The translations under genes were made by a program, and so were the position numbers. Source: Hypsibius dujardini (lineage: Eukaryota > Tardigrada > Eutardigrada > Parachela > Hypsibiidae). From it: a DNA stretch of 64,000 nucleotides. The notes under the pieces were generated by a model. The model did not search any database, was not told where the DNA came from, and was given only the letters and a program-made list of their open reading frames with translations. This document shows positions 37,201 to 49,000 of the stretch, piece after piece (position 1 is the first letter of the stretch; each line of letters begins with the position of its first letter). The DNA lies in contig LRSR01009809.1 of the NCBI GenBank assembly GCA_001579985.1, forward strand, positions 28,087-92,086. The letters are read 5' to 3'.

Positions 37201-39923
37201 AAACCAACTGACAGGAGTCAGCAGTGTGGAGGCATACATTTCGTGCCTTCTAACCGGCTGCCGATGTGTGGAATGTAAGGTCCGAATTATCGAAAGAACC
37301 TGCTGTTCCTAATCACTTCCAAAAAAGTAAACAAATCTAATACAAAACTTCACTTTTTTAAAATTAAAACTTAACTAGAAAATTTACATTTAATTTAATA
37401 TTAATTTAATTTAATTGAATTGAAACTTAAGTTTACGGTAAAATGTGATTAGAATAAATTACAATTTAACCAGAGACTGCACCAAACGGTCCGTGTTGCA
37501 GTGGACTGTTGGGACGGAGATGACGGTGAGCCTGTGATAACTCATGGCCACACTCTGACGTCTAAAATCGTCTTCCGGGATGTGCTGACAACGATACGAG
37601 ATTACGGCTTCAAAGCATCCCCGTAAGACGTACATTTTTTGTGGAAATTAACTACAACATTAAACTGTTGTTGCTTGCGTTTCAGGTACCCGGTGATTTT
37701 GTCCATTGAAAACCATTGCTCAGTAGAACAGCAGCACGTGATGGCGGCTCATCTGACCTCCATCCTTGGTGAAAGCATTTATAACATGAGCTCGATCAAC
37801 ACCAATTCAGCCGCTCTACCATCTCCAGAGGACTTGAAAGGTCGTGTCATTCTCAAGGGAAAAAAGCTCAAAGCTGGAATTAGTAAACAGTCCTCCGAAG
37901 AGGATGATGACATGGCACAGACTGGGATCGATGGCGCGGTTGTTGAGGAAGGAACGGGGACGAGTATGCAGCCTAAGCAACTGGAAAATTTGAAGACGAA
38001 AACGTCGGAAGCCTTTTCCAAAGAAGTCTTCCTGGGGGCTGTCAAGTTTCGGTCTTTCAAACAATCCAAAGAAACAGGCAAGTTTTTGCTGCAAATTAGC
38101 AAATAAAGCAGATAGAAAATAGTGACAGAACGTATTAGAACAGAGATGAAGCAGAAAGATGAAGAGAAGATCAGCAATCAGAAGAAAAATAACGAGCAAA
38201 CCACAGAATCGAACAGAACAAAAGTAGACAAAACAGAACAAAACTGAAATAAAATGAACAAAATGAAAAATGACAAAAAAAGATCAGAACATGCAAAATA
38301 TAAAAAAATAGAATGAAAGCAAATAGCACATTTCAAAACAAAAACAGAACAGAACAAAATTAAACAGGACAAGACAAAAAAGGTAAATAAAACAGACCAG
38401 AGCAGAAATGAAGCTCAAAGAGCAGAGCAACACAAATGTACACTAACAATACTAGAACAGTAATGAGAAGTATGAAAAGCAAATTTCAGAACATAATAGA
38501 ACACTACCGAACGAAAAACGAACAGAAAATATCAAAACAAAGCGAAAAAATTGAGCAGAACAAAATACAAAACAGAATAGAGTAAAACAGAGCGAAAGAG
38601 GACATACCAGGACACAATGATAAGCCTACAGTGGTACGGGGCACATCATGGTTGAGCAAACAGAACAATATCGGCTGAAAAGATATTTTTACATTATTCT
38701 TCTCTTGCGTTAGGACATCATTCGGAAATGAGTTCTTTGTCCGAGGCTAAATTCACAGAGCTCAGCAAAACAGGACGTCACGCCCTTCTCGCCCACACTC
38801 GTCACCAATTAGTCCGGATATATCCAGGCGGCCTTCGAACCGATTCCAGCAATTACAACCCCCTTCCCATGCTCCACGCCGGTTGCCAAATTGTCGCCTT
38901 GAACTACCAAGATCGCAAGCCGGAAACCCAAATCTACAAAGCCATGTTCAAGGACAATGGAGGCTGCGGATACCTGCTCAAACCTTCCTATATGCGAGAG
39001 CATGACATCGACGAACTGGACAAGCACGATGAGAATCGGCAACCGGTTTCTATGAGGATAACTGTGATTAGCGCTCAGCAGTTACCAAAACCGGAAGGTA
39101 TCGACGATGAGGATATTAGTGATCCTTACGTGACGGTTCAGATCTTTGGGTCGTCACGCGATTGCAACAAACAAGCCACGACTTACGTTCGAAACAACGG
39201 TAAGAAACACTTTTGTTTTATCAATTAAATTAATCTAATTAAAATGATCAGTTGAATTTGTTCGTATTAGGCTTCAATCCAGTCTGGAACCAAGCCTTAG
39301 TATTTTTGATTTATGAGCCGGAAATAGCGGTGCTTCGTTTTGAGATTAAAGACTATGACAGACGCTCCACGGACGAGACGATTGGTCACTACAGTATTCC
39401 TGTGAATTGTCTTCAACTAGGTAAGAGCGCCATTTTTGCGAGACTGTAAACTAGTAGCAACAGTGCGATCGTCAATAAAATGTGCCAAAAAAGTCTGTCA
39501 AAAAAGGGTATCAAAAAAAGGGTATCAATGGCCAGGCGAGTGAACACTGGCCGCATGGGCCGAAAAAAGAGTTCTGATTGGCCTGTTGCCTTTTCTTGAT
39601 CGTTAACAGCTCAGCTGCCTTACCGCTCAGCCAAATGTGATCAGCGAATTTCCGAAATTCACTGATCGCATTTCCTTGACAGCTCTGGTTGATCACTTGT
39701 TCAAACTTGTTCATCAAAACTTTTTGATATATTTTGTTGATTGATGGCAAACGTTGACGGCCGTGCACTCGCTATTGTCTGTTCTTTTAATAATTCTTTG
39801 GCTAAGTGTGCCTAATAAAGACCGTATTTTCTAGGATACCGACATGTGGAACTATTCGACAAGCATGATGTAAATTTAGAGCCCTCAACGCTCTTCGTGA
39901 ACGTTGAAAGGAGACATTTGTGA
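34287..39923 (+). CDS. Phosphoinositide phospholipase C, delta type (paralogue C), 814 aa
   Basis: Thirteen exons: 34287-34443, 34517-34681, 35064-35307, 36334-36463, 36542-36684, 36757-36920, 36993-37102, 37181-37274, 37502-37622, 37686-38077, 38714-39199, 39271-39420 and 39835-39923. All are in phase. PH (exons 1-3), EF hands with canonical [12 protein letters not shown] (exon 4), X domain (HNTYL, LDCWDG, SIENHC), an acidic X-Y linker (SSEEDDD), Y domain and C2 domain ([22 protein letters not shown]). Exon 1 encodes 52 aa, about twice the first exon of A or B. Intron 10 has a GC donor (ACAG|GCAAGT). Intron 12 holds a dispersed repeat. AATAAA at 40121-40126 is a plausible polyadenylation signal. 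Confidence 0.95.
38078..38713 (+). other. GC-AG intron in PLC-C (X-Y linker to Y domain)
   Basis: The donor ACAG|GCAAGT matches the strong consensus of GC-AG introns, and the acceptor is GCGTTAG|GAC. Phase 1 at both ends reproduces the junction seen in paralogue B, where the donor is G|GTACGT. The next GT (GGCAA|GTTT) would shift frame and hit a stop. Confidence 0.88.
39481..39765. repeat. Dispersed repeat, copy 1 of 3 (in PLC-C intron 12)
   Basis: About 280 bp share ordered blocks with 49921-50195 and 52981-53235, including TCTGTCAAAAAA, CTGATTGG, GTTAACAGCTC, GCTCAGCCAAATG and TTGATGGCAAACGTTGACG. No terminal inverted repeat identified. Confidence 0.8.
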
Positions 39924-41239
39924 TCCAGTCAATTACTGTTGTCAACTGTAGCTTATGTTCACTTAGTTATCTGTTATTGGTTGTGTATTTGTGTATATTT
40001 CCAATCAAGTGATTTTCAGCATTGATGCATACACCCTCTCTCGGTAGAGCGATCCTTCTGCATGCTAAATTGCTCACGTTGATTTTAGTCATTTGACCTG
40101 GCTCCTGGAGTTTGACAAATAATAAATTATTTTCCCAGCAAGTGATATATTTTGGATTTCATGAAGGCCTACGGGGAATACCCGTGCTGATCTGCTATCA
40201 GACAGACAATTACAGTTTGACAGACAGTACGGTTTCACAACTTGTCCCTCCCGAAAAAGCTATCCGAAATAAGGTTACAATCAATAACGGTTTCATGTAT
40301 TGTTTAAAATACCGTTTCATATTGCGTAGCAAAGCAGCATGTCACCCTTTTTAGTTCCTGAAATAAACAAGGTGACCAAACGGAGCACCATTTATGACAC
40401 CAATTTTAGGATCACGATCTGATGGGGAGGGTGAAGAGCAGCAGGAGGAGGAGCAGGAGGAGCAGGAGAAGCAGAAGGAGCAGGAGAAAGAGGAGCAGTG
40501 TCACGGGAGTTCGCGGGCACCCGGACGCAGTACGGCTTCTTAACTAAATACGTGGTGTAGTGGACTCTGAATCACGTCGACCCGTGCCAAGGAAGGGTTG
40601 GAAATATTATTATTATACAAGGAACTAGTGAACTGCACACTAAACTGCACTGCAAAGACTCTACAGCCAAGCGGTCCGCTTAAATAAGGCACAAATAGTA
40701 CAGACACAGTAAGAAAAAGAACGAACTGTCAGAACTAATTAACCACAACTGCACGCAGCAACTGGTTTCTAGTGTGAAAATGTAATAGCACTAAAACAAG
40801 CAGTGACTCACGAACAGAATTAAAAAAAGAGTCGTGACAAGGAGGAGGAAATGGAGGAGGAAGAGGAGGAGGATGGATTGGTCGCAGTGCCGCTGAAGAT
40901 TCCACCTGCGCTTCCAAATCACCCGAAGCAATACTGGATAGTTGAGCACGAGAAGGGTTTGTGGCACAATATACGCCATGACTCGAACAACGAGCTGGTA
41001 GCCGGGCCACACCTTGGTCAGACAATAGTTGTGGGGCGGAAGTTGAGCCTATATGTTATTAGAGAAAGTTTTAGAAATTTTTATCAACTTTCGATTAGAT
41101 TCACTTTTTTTGCACTGTCAGTAGTCTTAATGAAAAATTTAGTTCAGTTTTCTTTAGAATACAAGAAACTTAGAGCTAAGAATTTAGTTGCATTTTGCAT
41201 TCCAGGGGGGATGGTCCCAGGTTAACCTGAATTAAATTC
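39924..41239. other. Intergenic region with purine-rich runs
   Basis: GGA/GCA-rich tracts occur at 40435-40500 and 40840-40880. An open frame from 40851 starts with a Glu run and is not recognisable. No supported gene. Confidence 0.5.
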
Positions 41240-41781
41240 TGTTTTTATTGCTCAGCCTATCTTTCCTGTGAATGTCAACCATCCCTACCTCATTCTGCAT
41301 CAGATCGAATATGAAAAGTGGTAAATACAATAGCTGCTGATAGGCCAATACAGCCAAGGTGGTTTTCAGGCCGGATGAGGGGCTCTTATTGCGATACCAA
41401 AAGGGTCGGAGAATGGCCAACCATCGGTCAACACACATGGCGTACTGCTGCAGCGGCATCATGCTGAACGTTGTCCACGTAAAGTACTTTGCCGCGCTGC
41501 AAAAGGCAGGACCGGTAAACATCAGAGCGGGTTGGGAGTTTTCGGCTAGGAGTAGATGGTGCATCACACACGAGATTAATGGACGTCAGGAATGCCACGT
41601 GAACGGTGAAGGCGGTGATGAGGCGCGGTTTGAGGAGGAACACGATGAGGACGAGGAGGTTCATCAGGCCGGACACGCTAGGCAGCGCGAATCCGAGGGG
41701 GGAAATACTGGCGAGGAATGTCCATAGCTATGGGGGTGATCCTGCGGTTGTGCCGTTGTTGTTGGAAGTCCCATTAATCAT
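41240..41781 (-). pseudogene. Rhodopsin-family GPCR fragment, broken
   Basis: Reading on the minus strand from ATG at 41781: an Asn-rich N-terminus with sequons (MINGTSNNNGTTAG), TM1 (GLMNLLVLIVFLLKP), TM2 (TAFTVHVAFLTSINLV), TM3 with the DRY-like motif (CVDRWLAILRPF) and TM4 (TTLAVLAYQQLLYLPLFIF). A TAG stop at 41728-41730 precedes TM1 and the frame changes near 41570 in a GTGTGTG run. No TM5-TM7 follow, although an intron cannot be excluded. Typical of a peptide or orphan class A receptor; ligand unknown. Confidence 0.75.
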
Positions 41782-43015
41782 GATAATAATATTCGCAGTC
41801 GTGTAAACTGTTCCGTTCTAGCGAGGGATGAATTTCAATGAAAAAATTCGCAAAGGCCCGCTGTAATTTTTTCAGATTGTCTCGTTTTCGTAATAATTCT
41901 CAAACCATGCTATATACGTGAGGAGCGGGTTTTCATCCTTATTCCCGGATAAAAAACGTAGCAAACTGACCAAGCTTAGGATTATGCTAATGATATGAAG
42001 AGAATATGTCAAATAAGGCAATATTATTTAACTATATTTAACTATAGAAATGATAGCAAATAGCACACACGTCAGAATTACATACAAGTAATTAGCTGTG
42101 GCAGCAGAATAGGGTTAATAAGGTAGATAGAGTTACTAAGTAAAAAAGGTATTAACGAATCAAATAGCTGTGCTGATTGGGTATGCGGACTTGTAGGGCG
42201 TTGTCCAACATTAGAAGTTAAAATCTGACTAAGAAGGGATCTCAAATACTTCAGGCATATGTTGGCTGCAACAATAACTACACCCATGCCGGTTTTTCAT
42301 AACACCATTTTCAGACAAAACAGAAATTAATTTCAAAATCAAATACCTCTGATAAAAAATATTTTTACAAATGCCTCTTGTTTCGGATCATATTAACAGT
42401 TATAAGGTGTGGTTAACTTAATACTACTGTCGGGTGACTGATTTATAAGCTCCCCGACCCCGAACTAATAAATTTTCAAAAACTTCTGATCAAAATTTGT
42501 GATGTGCTGGGGACCAATATACGCACTCTGTTAATAATAGGAATGGAAGGTTCAAAATAATCGAGAGTTGTCCAAATTCAGGGAGACATGGAAATCAGAC
42601 CCCCATAACCCGATAAGTTTCAAAAAGATCAAAAACAATAGGCCGACTTCTGGACCCAATATTGAAAAAATCCATTTTCCCCCCTTTGCCCACCCCTGGA
42701 CCTCATAAGGGGGTTATGGTTCCAACTTGTAAAAATCCTAAACCAGGCCCTTTGTTCAGGCGTACGGCAAACTTTTTATATCGAGTGCTTATAGTTGTAT
42801 ACCGAAATAGTGAAATGCCATCATCAATTATGAAATCGGAAGTGAAAGTCATTTTCCATGCAATAAGAAAACAGGTTTTGGTTTTGGCTAAGGGCAGTTT
42901 ATTTTTTATGCTTATCGTTTCACCACATATATACTCTTCTATGCGTGTGATAGGAGTCCTTGAAGCTGGCATTATCTGTCTGCCCGTATTCTTTGTTCAA
43001 GTGACTTTAACCAGA

Positions 43016-46000
43016 ATGTATAAGAATGATCGAGCTCAACTATGGTTGACAGCTATCCTACATTGTGTGATTGTAAATGAAAGAGAAGCAGCGCCAGTGT
43101 CCCGTAAGTAGGGTTGTTAATCCTATTCTGCTCCTTGCTCCTATAGGAGCGGAGCGGAGCACTAAATCTGTGCTCCTACGGACCTTAGTAGGATCGGAGC
43201 AAGGAGCAGTAGGAGCATGTAGGAGCAATAGGAGCACGTAGGAGCACGTAGGAGCACGTAGGAGCATGTAGGAGCAAATAGGAGCATGTAGGAGCAAAGA
43301 GGAACATACGGGAGCAAATAGGAACATACGGCTTAATGAAACCGTTCGAACATCTAAAACAATGAGTGATGATTCGTTTCATTGAAAGTTGGTCTGGGCT
43401 GGTTTTGTGGACTTTCACTTAGACATAGACAAGCCGTGCGTTTCAGGTACTGTGTACTGTACAGTGTACAGTACAGTACAAGTATACTGGAATATAACAG
43501 TAAACCGCTTTCTCCAAGGGTTCCTGCCGGAGCTAGTCCTTCGATCATTTTGTTGTGTTGTATCTCGTTTTTAAGGATATATTTTAAATTTCTTGCCGTT
43601 TTACTTTGCTACCATTGTTGGGCTTCACACTGATGGCAGATAGCGAGTCTGATCTTGATGAGGATGAACGCGAAGTGCGGTATGGGCCGGATGGCGGAGG
43701 AGCACCTGGTAAGGAAGTTGATTGCTTGTTTGTCGATTCTTACAATGTCGCTAATGCCTGTGCATCAGTTGGATAAAACGATTGATTGATTATGAGACTG
43801 ACTACAATTATACTGTGATCGGCTGATAACTTGATTGACACGATTTTTGCTGCACCCAATAATTTTATTTTTGTGTTTCAGTGCACCGCGCGCCCCATCA
43901 GTCAAAGTCAAAAGGCCCCTTTAATCCTCTGTGGAAGTTTTTCCGCCGCAGCACCGAGAAAGTTCCCAACACCCGCCACTTTACAGCTTTTTGTCTCGCG
44001 TGCTCTGCTAAATCGCCAACCCCCAATCAGTGGATCAGAGGCGAACCCGACTACTTGAGACGCCACCTCAGCAACTGTAAGTACCTCAACGCCTCTCAAT
44101 TGTCGGAGTTCCGTAAATTGGAGCAACAAATGGACCGGGAGAAGGCTGAAAAGAAACGGAAGCTCGAGCCGGTCCAATCTGAAGTCAACGATTGTGTAAA
44201 AAAACCCGTCAATCTGCCTCTTGCTCCCTTCATGGATCGTCCACTGGATTCCACCCAGCAATTGACGTTCAACCGCCTGTTATTGGATGGCTTTATCTCG
44301 GCTGGTATACCTTTCAGCGCAGTAGAGAATCCGCACATTCGCTCGGCGCTGCGCTTTCTCCGACCAGCGATCAAGCTTCCGTGCCGCCAGACATTCGGTG
44401 GACCTCTCTTGGACGCGCGGATAGCCGAAGTGAAGGAAGTCATGCATGACGCCATTAAAAACGCCCCGTTTTTGAATCTCAGCACCGACGCGTGGAAGGA
44501 TATTTCGAGAAGAAAGATTCTTGGTAAGGGTTGCTACAACTCGCTTGCTTGATTTTTTTGAAGTTGTGTATTGTATAAACGAACGGTATCAGGTCCAATC
44601 ATGTTCAAGATTCGTTCAAACAAATGTCCAAAAACTGCACATCATAAATACTGAACAAATATTTAGAATAGTTTTTATCGCGATAAATTATTCATTCAGG
44701 AAACGGTATATTTTACTAATAATATCAGACAGTTAAAAGTTTTAATATACAGATTCATCCTATTTATTTAGCAGTATTTCTCAATGCAGGTTTTGTTGTT
44801 ACGGGGCCCTGCGGAAGCGGACTGGTAGAGAACTTCCTGTACAGTTCCGATGACGTGACCAGTGAGAGGTACACTGGTGAGGACGCCGTTAAGAAAATCA
44901 TGGCTGTCATCGTTGACATTCGCACAAAACATGGTGGCGACGTGCGTTGTGTGACCATGGATTCGGACGGTGCTCACATCCGCGCGCGCCATCTACTGGA
45001 AATCCAGCATCCGGAAATCCTCAGCCTGCCCTGCTTTGCTCACCAGGTCAATCTGATGTTCAAGCGCGTTTTCGAAAAAGTTCACTTCTTCAAGAGCACC
45101 TGTGCGTCTGCGCTCAAAATCATCAGCTACTTCGGCCAGAACGGAAGAAACCAGGCTATCCTCCACGCCGAACAGAAGCGCTTGCTGAAGAAAACTATTT
45201 CGTTCTCCCAGCCAACAGAAACGCGCTGGTATTCCACTGCCAACTGCATGAAGTCAGTGTTCGAGTCAAGGCTTGCTTTACAGGTACTGTGCCTGTGTAT
45301 TATTCAGTATGTCTGTGTGACAGCTCTCAGTATTGGTTGCCGGTCCTATCTTCATCTTTTAGTACCGTTAGCAGCCAGGTACAACAGTTTCTTTTTATTT
45401 AAACAGACACTGGATCTTCTGCCGGCTACGGACAAACCCGCTGAACGGATTCTGGAGGTGGTGCGAAGTGGTGTATTTTGGTTGAATCTCGAGTCGGTGC
45501 TCAACATTCTTGGTCCTATGGTGAAAGCACAAGCAAGCCTGGAAACGGATGGCGCTACATTGTACGATGTCGTAGTCTCTGTGCGTGAGATAAACCGAAC
45601 ATTTTCTGGTATGTATCATCTTGTTTTGCTGCATTCAAGTCGAAATTCGCAGACAGAGAAAGACAAACAGACAAGTAAACAGTCAGACAAACCGAAACAC
45701 GCAAGACTACCACATGCGTGTTATTTTTGAGGTAATTATCTTTTTCAGTGAGCGTCTCTCTGGATGCGTTAGTAAAAGCCCAGCTCGTGGAGACCTTAGA
45801 GTGGCGTTGGAAGAAATTCTTCAACCCGAAAGTTCTCGTTCTTGGTTGCGTGTTCAACCCTCACGTCCGATTGTCGCTGTTCTCACCGTTTTCGGTAAAG
45901 TGGCAGCCGCATGTTTTCGATTGGGCGGAGGAGTATTACAAACGCTTGTTTCGTGCTGAGCCGGAGAGTCTCTTCCCTTCTCTTCTGAAATACCGCGATC

Positions 46001-49000
46001 AGGTCAAGCCGTTTGACGAGGGTACCCTACGAAAATGGAAAAATCCTGTGGATTTCTGGTCATATGTTCAGTTTGATCACCCGGAGCTGAGTAAGCTGGC
46101 TGGTTTTTTTCTTAAGATTTCCATCCATGCAGCAGCCATTGAACGGGTCTGGAGTTTCATGACCGGTGTGCAAACCAAAGCTCGCAACCGTCTTTCCCAT
46201 ACCAAAGTCCACGGAACGGCAGCTGTAAAGATGGACCTTATCAAGCGGCTGGAGAAGGAGCGCACTGAGCAGCGAAAAATGGCTGAGCGGAGAGAAGCAG
46301 CGTCTAAGGCTACCCTGAACTTGCCTGGTAAAAGTCAAATTGATTAAAACTTCGTTTCCTCATTTAAAGTTTAGCCCAGCACGGTTAATAGTATCATTTA
46401 CATGCGATGGCTTTTCTTTGACTGTCGTTGACTGTCTTTGGCAGGTCCATCTTTTCCAACGATCTTGATGGACAGTGACGAGGAGATTGAAATTCTGGAG
46501 CAACCAGAAGCCGCAATGGAAACTGATGGTGGCGGCAAAGTGGAACAGATGATCGAGGAGCTGGAGGCGCTCGAGGAGGAGGACGTGGATTTGTTGAATT
46601 GGCTCGAGGAGCAGGCTGTTGCGCGACCTGTTGATACTTTTTTTACGGTGGCTGAACTTTTCGCCAATTCTCTTGCTCAGTAGATTATACGACATTCAAT
46701 TTTCTGTTGCATATACTAGTACTATTAATATAATAGATCTTTCATAGTAGTCAACCTAAAAATAGTCGCATTTTTCTGCTCCTATAAATTCCTACATGCT
46801 CCGCTCCTATTCCGCTCCGCTCCGCTCCTATTCCGCTCCTATTCCGCTCCTATTGGGGCTCAGCCGTAGGAATTAACAACCCTACCCGTAAGTACATTCG
46901 AATGCATTGTTATTTTGGTCCACGCTTCCCAGTTCCCACACTGTTCTTTATGTGTCGTTTCATGGCAAAGTACTAGTAAGTTTAACAATAAAATCAAACT
47001 ATGCAGACTCAACGATTGAATCCAGCTCACAACTGCTGAACACAAATTTATTCCAAGGAGATATTATGGGGCTGGAACGGGATGGCAGTCCGGAATCAAA
47101 CGACATGATGGTAAAAAGATAAAATTCCCATCTCACTCATTAGTGGCAGGACTTATTTATATAATTTCAGTTTTCATGTTTGACTGTTTACAGGCGAAGA
47201 ATGGCATCGCTGATGATGCCTATCGGTGGCCAAAAGATGCGAACAACAGCACGGTTTCTATCCCTTACGTCATCTCACCAGCATTTCGTTAGTTTAACGA
47301 AACATACCATTCGCGCAACGTATTGCTGAGCATGTATAAATTAACACTTACTCTTGTGTGTGATAGAACCGGAATCTATAAAAATCATCCAAAAAGCAAT
47401 GAAAGCATTTGCTGACGATACCTGTATCCGATTCACTCCGCGTACAACACAACCAAACTACCTAAAAATAATAGCACCCCTATTGTAAGTTTCGATACTA
47501 ATTATAAGGCAAATACAAGTGCTAATGTAATGCACATTCTAACTTTCAGTGGATGCTCCTCGTATTTCGGCCGGAAGGGTGGAAAACAAATTGTGCAGCT
47601 TTCAAGTAGGGATCAAGCTTTATAACCGTGAAAGCGGCAATTAGAGAGCAGGCGCAACTGGATTTTTACGTGGGAAGTGGAAATATAGAGAATTTACCAC
47701 CTGCCACATGTAGAGGACGTGATACGAAGCAAACAAGTGGGAAGTGTTACGTCGTTTGAATTTTTTACGATTTTTAAATGGAAGATTTTTGAACAATCTC
47801 AAAGAAAAATGAACTACATATTCATAGTTCAATCAGCAATATAGTGCAACTATGATAATTGAATCCTTCTAAAACGGTATGAACTACGGCGTGGTCTTCT
47901 CCCAATGAGAAGAATGTTTCTAATGCCTAAGAAATGTTTGTAAGTAAGCTTTCTAAAATTATGATATTCTTGCTAAAACAAACGATTATATATATCGTGT
48001 AAAATAATATACAAAATTTGCAAACACCGAAATTACAGCCGTAAGCTGGAAGTGATTAGAAATATTCTTCAAGTTTTGGGGCTAAACCAAATTCGCATTC
48101 TTGCTTTTCATCTCACAGAGATTGATTTTTCAAGCAAAGAATTGATTTTTCTAAAAATAGTCACCATAGGTGGCAACCTTTAAAGTTGTTTCTTTTTATC
48201 AAAAAAAATGAAGTAGTTTTAAGCAAAAACAACTTCCACGGTGTGACTTGAGCTCTTGAGCGCCATGTGGCAGATATTAGCGGGCCGGAAGGACTTAATG
48301 TTCAACTGGTTCGGTTCTTCTTGCCACTTCCACCTCCGAGTTCTGAAGTTGTGCCTGCTTTCTATTACCGCTACATGTGAGTCGTGAGCCATAATTCCTT
48401 TTAATTTCATTGGCAGTGGCGTGTTTGCAGAAATTGGGCCTGATCGAGCATGAGTTGATGCACGCACTGGGTATAATACTATAATGCGTCTCAAATATCA
48501 TTAAACCTGCATTACCTGAGTTGCAATTCTATAGGATTTTTTCACGAACAAGCTCGTGGGGACCGGGATGATTACGTGGACATTAATTACGCAAATATTG
48601 TCGCGAGTACGTCTGGCTTATCCACAAATGTTTTGTACTAAGTTAGGGCATTATTCAAAAGCCAAATCTGGAATCACTTAATGAATATAAATGTTATGTG
48701 TCGCTAAATTCAGAAACAGTTTTGTTTTTTGAAGACAATTTTCTCTGATTCCATTTTTTTTGATTTTCACTATGAAAACAGATATTTTGAGAAGTAACCT
48801 TAATATAATATAATAATATCTAAAAATCGTTATTTTTACAGTGATGATCGAAGAAAAAGGAATCTTGCAATGTGTTTTCAGGCTTTGAAATATCGTTACA
48901 AAAGCCCTTACCTAATTTTGCCGCGGAATTATATTTTCTTGAGAACAAAAGTATAGGCTTGAATTGATATAATGTTCCTCAATGATTTCGCATGCGGCTT

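Larger units (their letters stand above)
43109..46884 (+). mobile_element. Complete hAT-superfamily DNA transposon, 3,776 bp
   Basis: The ends are imperfect terminal inverted repeats (TAGGGTTGTTAAT... and ...ATTAACAACCCTA) flanked by a perfect 8-bp direct duplication, CCCGTAAG. Arrays of GGAGCA-type motifs sit inside both ends in opposite orientation (about 43128-43330 and 46778-46860), as expected for transposase-binding subterminal repeats. The paralogous segment at 57891-57910 lacks the element. The interior encodes one six-exon transposase with no visible lesion. Confidence 0.96.

Noticed and set aside
40851-41225. Frame beginning with a Glu run (MEEEEEEDG)
   Set aside because: Starts in a GGA-rich tract, no recognised domain, no clear splice partner.
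42703-42972. Minus-strand frame conserved with 57482-57766
   Set aside because: Both copies belong to a recent duplication and a dispersed repeat, so conservation is expected without coding function.
42820-43015. Upstream in-frame ATG of the astacin gene (about 42815) as the start
   Set aside because: The downstream Met at 43016 begins a normal signal peptide, whereas the upstream part overlaps repeat-like sequence.
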